Position numbers and translations under genes: made by a program
DNA from: an uncultured Bacteroidales bacterium
Lineage (GTDB): Bacteria; Bacteroidota; Bacteroidia; Bacteroidales; UBA932
Assembly (NCBI GenBank): GCA_902491795.1
Contig: CABUIX010000009.1
Span: 1 to 48,466, forward strand
DNA length: 48,466 nucleotides
Direction of reading: 5' to 3'
Shown: piece after piece, positions 8,409-16,736 of the stretch
Position numbering within the stretch: position 1 is the first letter of the stretch
Layout of the letters: the number at the start of each line of letters is the position of its first letter
Notes under the pieces: generated by a model
Told to the model about the DNA's origin: nothing
The model's database searches: none
Seen by the model: the letters and a program-made list of their open reading frames with translations, nothing else

Positions 8409-10802
8409 ATGCAGATGAAAGATAGTACCAAGAAAAAGATTATCAAATGGTTCTGGATTGTTGTCACAGCACCGTTCGCAATATTGATACTGGCTCTCGT
8501 CCTTGTCGGACTCTTCGCGAAGATACCTTCGTTTGAGGAGCTGGAGCACCCTGACAACAAACTGGCAACCCAGATTATTGCCGAGAACGGTGAGGTCCTG
8601 ACAACCTTCCACATAGAAAACAGGACGTATGTCTCATACGATGAACTTTCGCCCTACCTGGTGGAGGCGGCAGTCGCCACTGAGGATGCCAGGTTCTACG
8701 AGCATTCGGGGATAGACATGAAGAGTCTTGCTCGCGTGCTTGTCAAGACTATTCTCATGCGCGATTCGAGTCAGGGCGGAGGAAGCACGATAACCCAGCA
8801 GCTTGCCAAGACACTGTATCCGCGTCCGGAAGTGAACAGCAAGATTCCCGGATGGTCATCTGTCGTGATGGTGCAGACCAAGCTCAAGGAGTGGATTACT
8901 GCCGTCAAACTTGAGCGCGACTACACCAAGGACGAGATTATGGACATGTACCTCAACTCGATATTCTTCGGCAGCGGCGCATATGGCGTCAAGGCAGCAT
9001 CCGAGACGTTCTTCGGGAAGGAGCCTGCCGATCTGACGGTTGAGGAAGCTGCCCTGCTGGTCGGCATGGTCAACAAGCCCACGCGCTACAATCCCGTGCT
9101 CAATCCGGAGTATTCCCTTCAGCGCAGGAATTTCGTGATCGGTCAGATGGCAAGGAACGGTTTCATCACCAAGGACCAGAGGGATTCCCTCTGCAACATT
9201 CCCATCAACCTCGATTATCATGTGCTTGACCACAATTCCGGTCTCGCTCCATACTTCAGGGACATGCTCCGGCGCGACATGAATGCCGAAAAGCCCAGGC
9301 GCTCCGAATACCAGTATGCCGAAGACTATGCACAGGATTCGGTGCGCTGGCGCGAGGATCCGATTTACGGGTGGCTCAACAAGAACAGGAAGGCCGACGG
9401 CTCTAAGTACAACCTCGACCGTGACGGGCTGAAGATATACACTACCATCAACTACAAGATGCAGATGTATGCCGAGGAGGCCGTTGACGAGTACCTCGGA
9501 GGCCATTTGCAGAAACTCTTCGACAAGGAGGTCCGCTGGAAGACCAACAAGCCTTTTGCCAACAATGTGGACAAGAAGACAGTTGACATGCTGATGCAGC
9601 AGGCGAGGCGCTGGAGCGACCGCTACCGCATGGGGCACAGGGCAGGGAAGAGCGATGAGGAGATATATGCGCAGTTCAGGCAGCCCGTGAAGATGCGCGT
9701 GTTCTCATGGAATGACAAGGGATATGTCGACACGACCATGACGCCGGATGATTCCATACGGTACTACAAGTCCATACTGCGTTGCGGATTCGTTGCGATT
9801 GAACCCGGAACAGGCTACGTGAAGGCTTATGTCGGCGGACCGGACTACAGGTATTTCAAATATGACAACGTGAGCCAGGGCAAGCGCCAGATAGGCTCCA
9901 CCGTCAAGCCTTTCCTGTATACTCTCGCGATGCAGGAGGGCATGACTCCTTGTGACAAGGTGGTGAACCTTCCACAGACCTTCGTGCTGTTCGACGGCTC
10001 CACATGGACTCCGAGAAGTACGGACCGTGAGGAGTGGATAGGACAGACCGTGACGCTCAGATGGGGGCTTTCAAGGAGTTCCAACAACATATCGGCATAT
10101 CTGATGAAGGAGTTCGGGCCGACTGCTCTCGCCGGCATGATGCATCAGATGGGCATAATGACCCACATAGACGAGGTTTATTCCCTGTGCGTGGGCCCTG
10201 CGGAGGTGAACGTGTTCGACATGGTTTCCGCATACAATGTGTTCCCTTCCCACGGCACGTACATTTATCCCCAGTACGTGACCAGGATTACCGACAGCGA
10301 AGGAGTGGAAATCGGCCGTTATACCACGAGGAAGCGTGAAGCGATATCGGAGCAGACGGCATATCTGATGGTGGACCTGATGAAGGCCGTGATAAACGAG
10401 GGCACCGGCTCCCGCCTGCGCTCCGTATACGGGCTCAAGGGCCAGATTGCAGGAAAGACCGGAACCACCAATGACAATTCGGACGGATGGTTCATAGGAT
10501 ATACGCCGAAGATTACGGCCGGAGTCTGGGTCGGAGGCGAGGACAGACAGGTGCACTTCAATTCTCTTGCGCTCGGAAGCGGATCGAACATGTCCCTGCC
10601 GATTTGGGGCATCTGGATGAAGAAGTGTCTCGCCGATCCTTCGATCGGCTGGTCCGAGAGCGACACTTTCGCTCCGCCGTCAACAGGTGCGCTTGTCTTT
10701 GACTGTGATACCGAAGGCATATTCCTCGGCGGCTACAGCGAGGATTATGTGGGGTCGGAGTCGGAAACTGACTCTTCTGCAGAAGATTATTATTTCAATT
10801 AG
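8409..10802 (+). CDS. Class A penicillin-binding protein (PBP1A-type glycosyltransferase/transpeptidase)
   Basis: A 797-residue bifunctional peptidoglycan synthase. A cytoplasmic Lys-rich N-terminus and one membrane helix (about residues 14-37) come first. The GT51 domain follows, with catalytic Glu near 92 in ATEDARFYEHSG and the GGGSTITQQLAK motif. The transpeptidase domain has STVK (Ser near 497), SSN (in SRSSNNISAY) and KTGTT (Lys near 683). The C-terminus is acidic. It polymerises and cross-links glycan at the inner membrane. I start at ATG 8409; the ATG two codons later is nearly as good. ddl follows after 6 nt, so the two probably form one transcript. Confidence 0.95.
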   Translation: MQMKDSTKKKIIKWFWIVVTAPFAILILALVLVGLFAKIPSFEELEHPDNKLATQIIAENGEVLTTFHIENRTYVSYDELSPYLVEAAVATEDARFYEHSGIDMKSLARVLVKTILMRDSSQGGGSTITQQLAKTLYPRPEVNSKIPGWSSVVMVQTKLKEWITAVKLERDYTKDEIMDMYLNSIFFGSGAYGVKAASETFFGKEPADLTVEEAALLVGMVNKPTRYNPVLNPEYSLQRRNFVIGQMARNGFITKDQRDSLCNIPINLDYHVLDHNSGLAPYFRDMLRRDMNAEKPRRSEYQYAEDYAQDSVRWREDPIYGWLNKNRKADGSKYNLDRDGLKIYTTINYKMQMYAEEAVDEYLGGHLQKLFDKEVRWKTNKPFANNVDKKTVDMLMQQARRWSDRYRMGHRAGKSDEEIYAQFRQPVKMRVFSWNDKGYVDTTMTPDDSIRYYKSILRCGFVAIEPGTGYVKAYVGGPDYRYFKYDNVSQGKRQIGSTVKPFLYTLAMQEGMTPCDKVVNLPQTFVLFDGSTWTPRSTDREEWIGQTVTLRWGLSRSSNNISAYLMKEFGPTALAGMMHQMGIMTHIDEVYSLCVGPAEVNVFDMVSAYNVFPSHGTYIYPQYVTRITDSEGVEIGRYTTRKREAISEQTAYLMVDLMKAVINEGTGSRLRSVYGLKGQIAGKTGTTNDNSDGWFIGYTPKITAGVWVGGEDRQVHFNSLALGSGSNMSLPIWGIWMKKCLADPSIGWSESDTFAPPSTGALVFDCDTEGIFLGGYSEDYVGSESETDSSAEDYYFN

Positions 10803-10808
10803 CTGAAT

Positions 10809-11825
10809 ATGGGCAAATATTGTTCAATTGCCGTGATTTATGGTAGTGACACTTCGGAAAGTGAGGTGTCCTGCCGCAGCGGTGAGTTCGTGTCTTCCCG
10901 TATGGACGGGACCAGGTACGATGTCTATGAGATTTTTGCACGTTTCGGGAAATGGTCCCTCGTGGCTTGCAGGAAACGCAATTCCATGCGCGTAACCTTC
11001 CCGGAGGGGGCCAGGCCGGAGGTGGACAAGAATGATTTCTCCGTGACCATGCTCGGAAAGAAGGTTAAATTCGACTATGCCTATATAATGCAGCATGGTG
11101 CGCCCGGCGAGAACGGCCTTATGCAGGGCTATCTCGAGATGATTGGAGTGCCGTTCAACACCTGCAGCGCCTATGTGAGCACTGTTGCATTCGACAAGTA
11201 CGCATGCAAGAACTGCCTTCGGGGAATAGGCTGCGTGAAATTTGCGCCTGATGCCTTTGTCCGCGAGGGAATGGATGTGGACAAATTCGCGTCCGATACG
11301 GCAAGCAGGCTGCGGTTCCCGGTTTTCGTGAAGCCTACACAGGGTGGATCGAGCTTTGGCGTGTCAAAAGTGGACAAGCCGTCAGATCTGTCGGCAGCGG
11401 TCAAGTTCGCATTTTCGGAGGGACCTTCCGTTCTTGTGGAGCAGGGAATAAGCGGCCGTGAGCTTACAGTCGCCGCATACAGGAGAGAAGGAAAGGTAGA
11501 GACCCTGCCCCCGATTGAGATTGTTACCGACAACGAGTATTTCGACTATGACGCGAAATACAACGGACACAGCAGGGAGGTCTGCCCGGCGGAGATCAGC
11601 GCTGAAGATTCTGCGAGATTGTCCGAAGCGACCAAGGCTGTATATTCCTGGCTCGGCTGCAGGGGCGTGGTCCGCATGGACTATATTCTGGCCGATGACG
11701 GGCTTTATTTCCTGGAAGTGAACACTATTCCCGGAATGACAAGTGCATCGCTCGTTCCCAAGATGGTAGCTGCCGCAGGAATTGACATGACTGATTTCCT
11801 CACAGGAATCATTGAGGAGTCATAG
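10809..11825 (+). CDS. ddl: D-alanine--D-alanine ligase
   Basis: A 338-residue ATP-grasp enzyme making the D-Ala-D-Ala dipeptide of peptidoglycan. Family features include HGAPGENGLMQGYLEMIGVP (substrate-binding N-domain), FVKPTQGGSSFGVSKV (ATP-binding loop, near residue 177), EQGISGREL, and the metal-binding end FLEVNTIPGMT. The N-terminus is longer than in short Ddl proteins, as is common in Bacteroidota. It sits 6 nt after the class A PBP gene and its stop codon touches a possible prmC start, so wall synthesis genes are grouped here. Confidence 0.95.
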   Translation: MGKYCSIAVIYGSDTSESEVSCRSGEFVSSRMDGTRYDVYEIFARFGKWSLVACRKRNSMRVTFPEGARPEVDKNDFSVTMLGKKVKFDYAYIMQHGAPGENGLMQGYLEMIGVPFNTCSAYVSTVAFDKYACKNCLRGIGCVKFAPDAFVREGMDVDKFASDTASRLRFPVFVKPTQGGSSFGVSKVDKPSDLSAAVKFAFSEGPSVLVEQGISGRELTVAAYRREGKVETLPPIEIVTDNEYFDYDAKYNGHSREVCPAEISAEDSARLSEATKAVYSWLGCRGVVRMDYILADDGLYFLEVNTIPGMTSASLVPKMVAAAGIDMTDFLTGIIEES

Positions 11826-11831
11826 TGAGGC

Positions 11832-12683
11832 TTGCGGACTTCACAAGGGAGTCTTGCGAAACTTTACCCTTCGCCGGAGGCGAGGGGTTTGGTTTTGATG
11901 CTCTGCCGCGAACGTCTTGGGGTAGAGTCATACACTTATATTGTTGAACCGGATTATGAAATTCCGGCTGTCCGGCTGGCGGAATTGAATGAGGATATGT
12001 CCAGACTGTGCTCAGGGGAGCCTGTGCAGTATGTGCTTGGCCATGCGGAGTTTTGCGGGAGAAGTTTCAGCGTGAATCCTTCTGTTCTTATTCCCAGACC
12101 GGAAACCGAACTGCTGGTTGAGGAGGCAGTCGGACAGCTCAGGAAGATGGGAGGAAAAAGGAGAGTACTTGACCTCTGTACGGGAAGCGGCTGCATCGCA
12201 TGGTCCATTGCGCTTGAGTTGCCCGGGACTGAGGTGGTGGCAGTGGACATCTCGGAACGGGCACTGTCTGTTGCCCGGAGCCAGTTCGGGGGCAATTTGC
12301 CTCAGGGAACAGTTGCGCCGACGTTTGTGCTCTCTGATGTTCTTGCCGGTTGTCCCGAAATAGAGGGGCGCTTTGATCTGCTTACGGCCAATCCGCCGTA
12401 CATAATGGAGAAGGAGAAACCCGCAATGCGCCCAAATGTCCTGGAACATGAGCCCGGGATTGCATTGTTCGTGCCGGATGAAGACCCGCTTGTTTTCTAC
12501 AGGGCAATTGCATCTGTCGCGGACCGTGTCCTTTCCGGGTCGGGATGCGGGATAGTCGAGATAAACGAAGTTCTGGGCCTTCAGGTTGAGGCCGAGTTTC
12601 GCGGTTCCGGCTGCAAAGAAACGGAAATTGTCAAGGATTATTTCTCGAAAGACCGCTTTGTCAAGTTTTCTTCGTCCCTTTGA
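11832..12683 (+). CDS. prmC: Peptide chain release factor N5-glutamine methyltransferase
   Basis: A SAM-dependent methyltransferase that modifies the GGQ glutamine of release factors RF1 and RF2. Visible motifs are VLIPRPETE (near residue 85), the SAM loop DLCTGSGCIA (near 114), and the catalytic NPPY (near 187). The open frame begins with TTG at 11832. However, a GTG at 11825 overlapping the ddl stop would encode a start (MRLADFTRES) that looks family-like, in a frame one base off. The N-terminus may therefore carry a small indel near 11863. From YPSPEAR onward the reading frame is sound, and so is the function call. Confidence 0.9.
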   Translation: MRTSQGSLAKLYPSPEARGLVLMLCRERLGVESYTYIVEPDYEIPAVRLAELNEDMSRLCSGEPVQYVLGHAEFCGRSFSVNPSVLIPRPETELLVEEAVGQLRKMGGKRRVLDLCTGSGCIAWSIALELPGTEVVAVDISERALSVARSQFGGNLPQGTVAPTFVLSDVLAGCPEIEGRFDLLTANPPYIMEKEKPAMRPNVLEHEPGIALFVPDEDPLVFYRAIASVADRVLSGSGCGIVEINEVLGLQVEAEFRGSGCKETEIVKDYFSKDRFVKFSSSL

Positions 12684-12821
12684 TTTCCTTCCGTGCAGCC
12701 CTGCTAGGTTGCAGCCTGCCGTTTGCCGCCTTTTTTCGTCCCGGCCGCCAAATTAACCGATTAGTTTCCGGAAAATCGCCCGATGCTGCCGAAATTTGCC
12801 GCAACACAAATGATTTGAACC
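12684..12821. other. Intergenic region before lipoprotein gene
   Basis: 138 bp between prmC and the next plus-strand gene. It has some inverted GC-rich stretches (GCAGCC near 12696 and GGTTGC near 12709) but no convincing terminator with a T-run and no exact TAnnTTTG element. Presumably it holds the promoter of the lipoprotein gene. Confidence 0.3.
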
Positions 12822-13991
12822 ATGAAAAATTTTGCGGTATTTGTCTTGACGGCATTTTTTGCAGTATCCTGCAGCCATGGGGCGATGGATCCGGTTGCTC
12901 CGGTTTCTGCTTCCACACTTTCCGATGTGGCGAGAATATTGTCACGCCTGCCTCTTGAGCAAGAACATCTTTACGAGGTTTATGACGCCGTCGGGGCTTC
13001 TTCCGGTAACGGTTATGACGAGGAGTACATGATGTGCGACCTTTTCGCGTCGCCTGGCTCCGGGGTAGGTGACGGGCACACGGAGTCCAAATCCCGGTCT
13101 TATTCAAGGCCAATAAGGGAATTGTTTGCCGACTATCTTTCGCTCAGCCTTGCCACCAGGTCGGGGGCTGCCGGTGTGGAAGAGTACATCGGCGCACTGT
13201 CGGCTTCTGATGTACAGATATATTGGCCATATTCTGAGGACTGGGACGGGAAGACATTCCCGATAATAACATATGATCCGGGATATGGTGCCGAAACGAA
13301 TATCGGCTACGTGCTGGAATATGGCCCGGGCGGGGCCGAAGTCGTCGATTCCGTCATTGTTGACGAGAAGTTGGCGATGGAACGTCCGGTATGGGTAATC
13401 AACAGGAACGATGATGCTGCATTCACTCCTATTGACATGTTCATTGACGGCTCTGCGGAGAACGGTCCGGAATACCGCCCGGCGGTGTCGATTGTCGGTG
13501 ACGATGAGGATGAGGGAGACGGAAGGATGCTGCTGGTCAAGTCCCTGCAGATGCTGCGCAATTATGATTCATGGTTCGGCGGTGCTTCGGAATTCTTCAT
13601 CAAGTGCGGCGCGGTCGACGGGTTCAATGCCTCTACCGATGAGGAACTGAGACTTTACACCCCGTCCGTGACCGACTTCATGGTTGTGGTCAAGCGCCGG
13701 CAACTGGGCAAGACAATTCCGCTGGATGCCTTGCTTCTGACCAGCCTGACCCCTCAGATGGAGAACATTGCATTCCTGATCATCGAGGACGACGGCGGCA
13801 AGACCACCTCCTGGAAATGTTCGGCCGTGGTGAAGTACAACTCCAAGTCCTACGGATTCGAGATAAACATCCCCTACAAGGACCGGGACGATATCGTTTG
13901 GCGCGGGCAGCTGTCCAGTTCCTTTTTTGAAGGAGTCGACGAGGTCTCCGGACGGTTCGGTGACGTGGTTGTCACCTTTGCACTTCGCTGA
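12822..13991 (+). CDS. Hypothetical lipoprotein of unknown function
   Basis: A 389-residue protein with a signal peptide and lipobox FFAVSC (acylated Cys 17), so it is expected in the cell envelope. The body is acidic, with stretches such as GDDEDEGDG, and appears beta-rich. The C-terminal third (VVVKRRQLGKTIPLDALLLT onward) contains alternating hydrophobic strands. I recognise no domain. It stands alone on the plus strand after prmC and its last 20 bp overlap the convergent U32 gene. A surface or adhesion-type lipoprotein is possible but not shown. Confidence 0.75.
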   Translation: MKNFAVFVLTAFFAVSCSHGAMDPVAPVSASTLSDVARILSRLPLEQEHLYEVYDAVGASSGNGYDEEYMMCDLFASPGSGVGDGHTESKSRSYSRPIRELFADYLSLSLATRSGAAGVEEYIGALSASDVQIYWPYSEDWDGKTFPIITYDPGYGAETNIGYVLEYGPGGAEVVDSVIVDEKLAMERPVWVINRNDDAAFTPIDMFIDGSAENGPEYRPAVSIVGDDEDEGDGRMLLVKSLQMLRNYDSWFGGASEFFIKCGAVDGFNASTDEELRLYTPSVTDFMVVVKRRQLGKTIPLDALLLTSLTPQMENIAFLIIEDDGGKTTSWKCSAVVKYNSKSYGFEINIPYKDRDDIVWRGQLSSSFFEGVDEVSGRFGDVVVTFALR

Positions 13992-15732
13992 CCGTCATCT
14001 CGCAGGCGGAACAGTCGAAGTTCAGGGCCAGTTTCCTTCCGTTGTTCATCAGGAAAAGCCTTTCAGGTGGTGTGGCACCCTGGTATCGGGGACACATTCC
14101 CAATTCGTAGCGCACGCAATATCTGGTCTTCATCAGGGGCTCGTTCTCCGCTCTTGCTTCAGTCGAAGGGCTGGCGGCAATTGAGGCTTCCGCCTTGCCG
14201 GTGGCCAGAGGGATTCTCCTGCAGGGCAGTGCGTCAAGGTCTTCGGCGAGCATTCTCCTTATGCTGTTTATTGTTGAAGTGCTCAGCAGAGGAAGCCTGC
14301 CTCCAGTGGTCTCGATGTCCAGTGCATCCAGAGAGAAAGCATATATTCCGGAGTGTTTGGACAGCTGGTCGTGAATCATGGCCTTCATCCTCTCCGTGTT
14401 GTCGGCGGTGTCAAGTTCGGCGTGGAAGGTGCTTGTGCAGATCCTTCCGTCCTGGCTTGAGGCTTCCGTCTCGATCACGTATTTTCCGTGTATTCTCAAC
14501 TTGAGCGAAACGGGTATTTCTCTTTTGGGACTGTTGCCCTCGATGGATTTTTCGTACGCCGCGTTGATGTTGCGGTAGAGGGTCATTCCTTCCTTCAGGT
14601 CAGGGATGTTTTTGGCGGTGATGCTTCTTCCTTCGCAGACGTCCCCTCTGAACCCGGTGATGCCGTCGGCGGTGGTGAAGGCAAAGCCGTCGCCATTCCT
14701 GAGTTCAAGCTCTTTTTTCAGCGGCTTGACTTCCACGCGCATGGACTGTGCCTCTCTGGAGACTGACAAAACCTTTCCTATTGCCTCTCCCATTGACTTG
14801 GGAGCATCCATCGATGACCAGCTGCCGCGCTTCCCGTCGATGAAGAGTTCAGTGAATCCTCTGTTGAAAGCTTTTGAGCTGTCCGGAGCGAATCCTCCAT
14901 TGACGCGGCCGAACGATGCCCTTGCATACAGGTCGGGGTGCTTTTGGACCAGAGCGTTGAGGGCCAGGTCATAGTCTCTCACCACTGTCTTGACGTATGA
15001 CATGCTTTTCAGCCTGCCTTCTATCTTGAATGAAATCACACCGGCTTCGGCAAGGTCTTCGAGCCTGTTCTTGAGGTTGTAGTCCTTGAGTGACAGAATG
15101 GCCTTGTTGTGAAGCAGCGTCCTGCCGTTCCCGTCGACCAGATCATAGAGAGAACGGCAGGCCTGAATGCATTCTCCCCTGTCGGCACTTCTCCCGTTGA
15201 TTCTTTCCGATAGACGGCATTCCCCGCTGTAGCATACGCAGAGTGCACCATGCACGAAGAACTCGATTTCACAGTTGACTGCGGCTGATATTTCCCGTAC
15301 CGTATCCAGAGAGAGCTCTCTTTCCAGCACTATTCTTGCGCAGCCGAGTGATTCGTAGAGTTTTGCCCTTTCGGGTGTCCTGATAGCGCACTGGGTTGAG
15401 GCATGCAGCGGAACGGTTATTTCTTTCCAGCCGAATATTGCGGGGTCCCTGACTATGAAAGCGTCTGCTCCGGCTTCCTGGGCCTGAATCATCTGCATTC
15501 TGGCGTCCTCCAGCTCACCAGGCAACAGCAGGGTATTGAAAGTTACAAATACTCTTGCCCCGAACCGGTGTGCGTATTCGCACAATTGCCTGATGTCTTC
15601 GATGCTGTTGCCTGCAGCTTTTCTCGCTCCGAAATCGGGACCGCCGATATATACCGCATCGGCACCGCAGTCAATGGCTGCGATGCCGATTTCGGTGTTT
15701 CTTGCCGGAGCAAGCAACTCGAGATGCTTCAT
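13972..15732 (-). CDS. U32 family protein (peptidase U32/RlhA-like, probable Fe-S RNA-modifying enzyme)
   Basis: 586 residues. The N-terminal U32 TIM-barrel-like domain begins ELLAPARNTEIGIAAIDCGA. The family signature around residues 160-200 is FFVHGALCVCYSGECRLSE followed by RGECIQACR, holding the cysteines that bind a 4Fe-4S cluster in characterised U32 proteins. A further Cys group occurs near the C-terminus (YCVRYELGMCP and FDCSAC). Although called peptidases, studied members (RlhA, TrhP, UbiU/V) take part in RNA or quinone hydroxylation. The length and extra C-terminal domain resemble RlhA most; the substrate is inferred. The ATG directly abuts the TPR gene stop, indicating one operon. 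Confidence 0.85.
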   Translation of the reverse strand: MKHLELLAPARNTEIGIAAIDCGADAVYIGGPDFGARKAAGNSIEDIRQLCEYAHRFGARVFVTFNTLLLPGELEDARMQMIQAQEAGADAFIVRDPAIFGWKEITVPLHASTQCAIRTPERAKLYESLGCARIVLERELSLDTVREISAAVNCEIEFFVHGALCVCYSGECRLSERINGRSADRGECIQACRSLYDLVDGNGRTLLHNKAILSLKDYNLKNRLEDLAEAGVISFKIEGRLKSMSYVKTVVRDYDLALNALVQKHPDLYARASFGRVNGGFAPDSSKAFNRGFTELFIDGKRGSWSSMDAPKSMGEAIGKVLSVSREAQSMRVEVKPLKKELELRNGDGFAFTTADGITGFRGDVCEGRSITAKNIPDLKEGMTLYRNINAAYEKSIEGNSPKREIPVSLKLRIHGKYVIETEASSQDGRICTSTFHAELDTADNTERMKAMIHDQLSKHSGIYAFSLDALDIETTGGRLPLLSTSTINSIRRMLAEDLDALPCRRIPLATGKAEASIAASPSTEARAENEPLMKTRYCVRYELGMCPRYQGATPPERLFLMNNGRKLALNFDCSACEMTVSEVQR

Positions 15733-16665
15733 TTATTTGAGGGCATTGAGAAGTTTCTGTGCCTCAGGACCATATGTGGGATCGCTGAGGGCCTTTGTGT
15801 AAAACTCCTTGGCCTTGTCAATGTTGTTGGCTGTCTGGTAGAGGGCACCTATGGTATATGCGATCTGTCCGGCATTTTTGGCTTTGGGAGCGAGTTCAAG
15901 ATACTTTTCGAAATATGTGATGGCGTCGCTGTTGTTGCCTGAAAGCTGTGCTGCCTGGCCGGCAATCTGGTATGCAGTGCTGCTTTCGCTGTATTCATTT
16001 GACTTTACTGCAGCATCTACGGCTCCTGCGTAGTCTTTTGCCTTAAGTTTTGCGAGAGCATCCTTCAGGTAAAGATTTCCGAGCTGCTTGCCGGCTGCAG
16101 CCTCCTGTCCGTTTGCAGCTGCTGCGGTGAATGCCTGGATGGCTCCGTCAGAGTCTCCGCTTGACGCAAGTGCCATTCCGAGACGGAGAGATGCGACTCC
16201 GTTGGCCGGATCAGCATCGAGAATCTGCTGGTATGCTGCTGCAGCCTCTGCGAATTTCTTGCTGTTGAGGAGGTCTGTTCCTTTCTGCATCAGCAACTGC
16301 GGAATCAGTGTCTGGGCTTCATCCTGTACTGACTGGTTTTCATATTTTTTTGCAAGTTCAACCGTGGAGTTGAGTGCGGTGATGGCCTCGTCATATTTCT
16401 CGTCCTGGGCCAGGCTTTTGGCGAGGTTCAGGCTCACTTCGGGAATTGCGTTCTTGCAGTTGTCGGCAACCTCCTGTCCTTCTTCTCCAAGAGCTGTTGC
16501 CATGTCGTATGCCTTCTGGAAATACTCCAGTGCGCTTTCAAAATTTCCGTTGTTCAGATAAGTGGCCCCGTTGTTGTAGAGGTCTGTGGCCTGTGCGAGG
16601 TCCTGTGCGTTCAATGAACCGATGGCCATTATGGCCGCAGCGATAGTAACAATAAGTTTCTTCAT
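15733..16665 (-). CDS. Secreted tetratricopeptide-repeat protein
   Basis: A 310-residue protein with a Sec signal peptide (MKKLIVTIAAAIMAIGSLNA, cleavage after about residue 20) and TPR units throughout, for example LYNNGATYLNNGNFESALEY and AAAYQQILDADPANGVASLR. It is rich in Ala, Asn and Lys. TPR arrays bind peptides or protein partners; a periplasmic scaffold role is likely but the partner is unknown. It is the first gene of a two-gene operon with the U32 gene, which it joins with no spacer. It is transcribed divergently from the M16-like gene. Confidence 0.85.
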   Translation of the reverse strand: MKKLIVTIAAAIMAIGSLNAQDLAQATDLYNNGATYLNNGNFESALEYFQKAYDMATALGEEGQEVADNCKNAIPEVSLNLAKSLAQDEKYDEAITALNSTVELAKKYENQSVQDEAQTLIPQLLMQKGTDLLNSKKFAEAAAAYQQILDADPANGVASLRLGMALASSGDSDGAIQAFTAAAANGQEAAAGKQLGNLYLKDALAKLKAKDYAGAVDAAVKSNEYSESSTAYQIAGQAAQLSGNNSDAITYFEKYLELAPKAKNAGQIAYTIGALYQTANNIDKAKEFYTKALSDPTYGPEAQKLLNALK

Positions 16666-16707
16666 GACGTGTTATAGATGTTTTAAAGTTTGCGACTTGG
16701 GCGGAAA

Positions 16708-16715
16708 CAAAACTA
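16708..16715 (-). promoter_or_regulatory. Bacteroidota -7 promoter element for the TPR-U32 operon
   Basis: TAGTTTTG on the minus strand fits TAnnTTTG and ends 42 nt before the TPR start. The -33 half is not obvious. It forms a divergent pair with the element at 16728-16735. Confidence 0.5.
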
Positions 16716-16727
16716 ATAAAAAAGTTT

Positions 16728-16735
16728 TAATTTTG
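16728..16735 (+). promoter_or_regulatory. Bacteroidota -7 promoter element abutting the M16-like start
   Basis: TAATTTTG ends 1 nt before ATG 16737 and 7 nt before the in-frame ATG 16743. Transcription would begin at or just before the second ATG, so the mRNA is probably leaderless and the second ATG the real start. Confidence 0.5.
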
Positions 16736-16736
16736 T

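Noticed and set aside
8856..9638. A 260-residue minus-strand open frame within the class A PBP gene.
   Set aside because: Antisense shadow; His/Val-rich composition and no domain.
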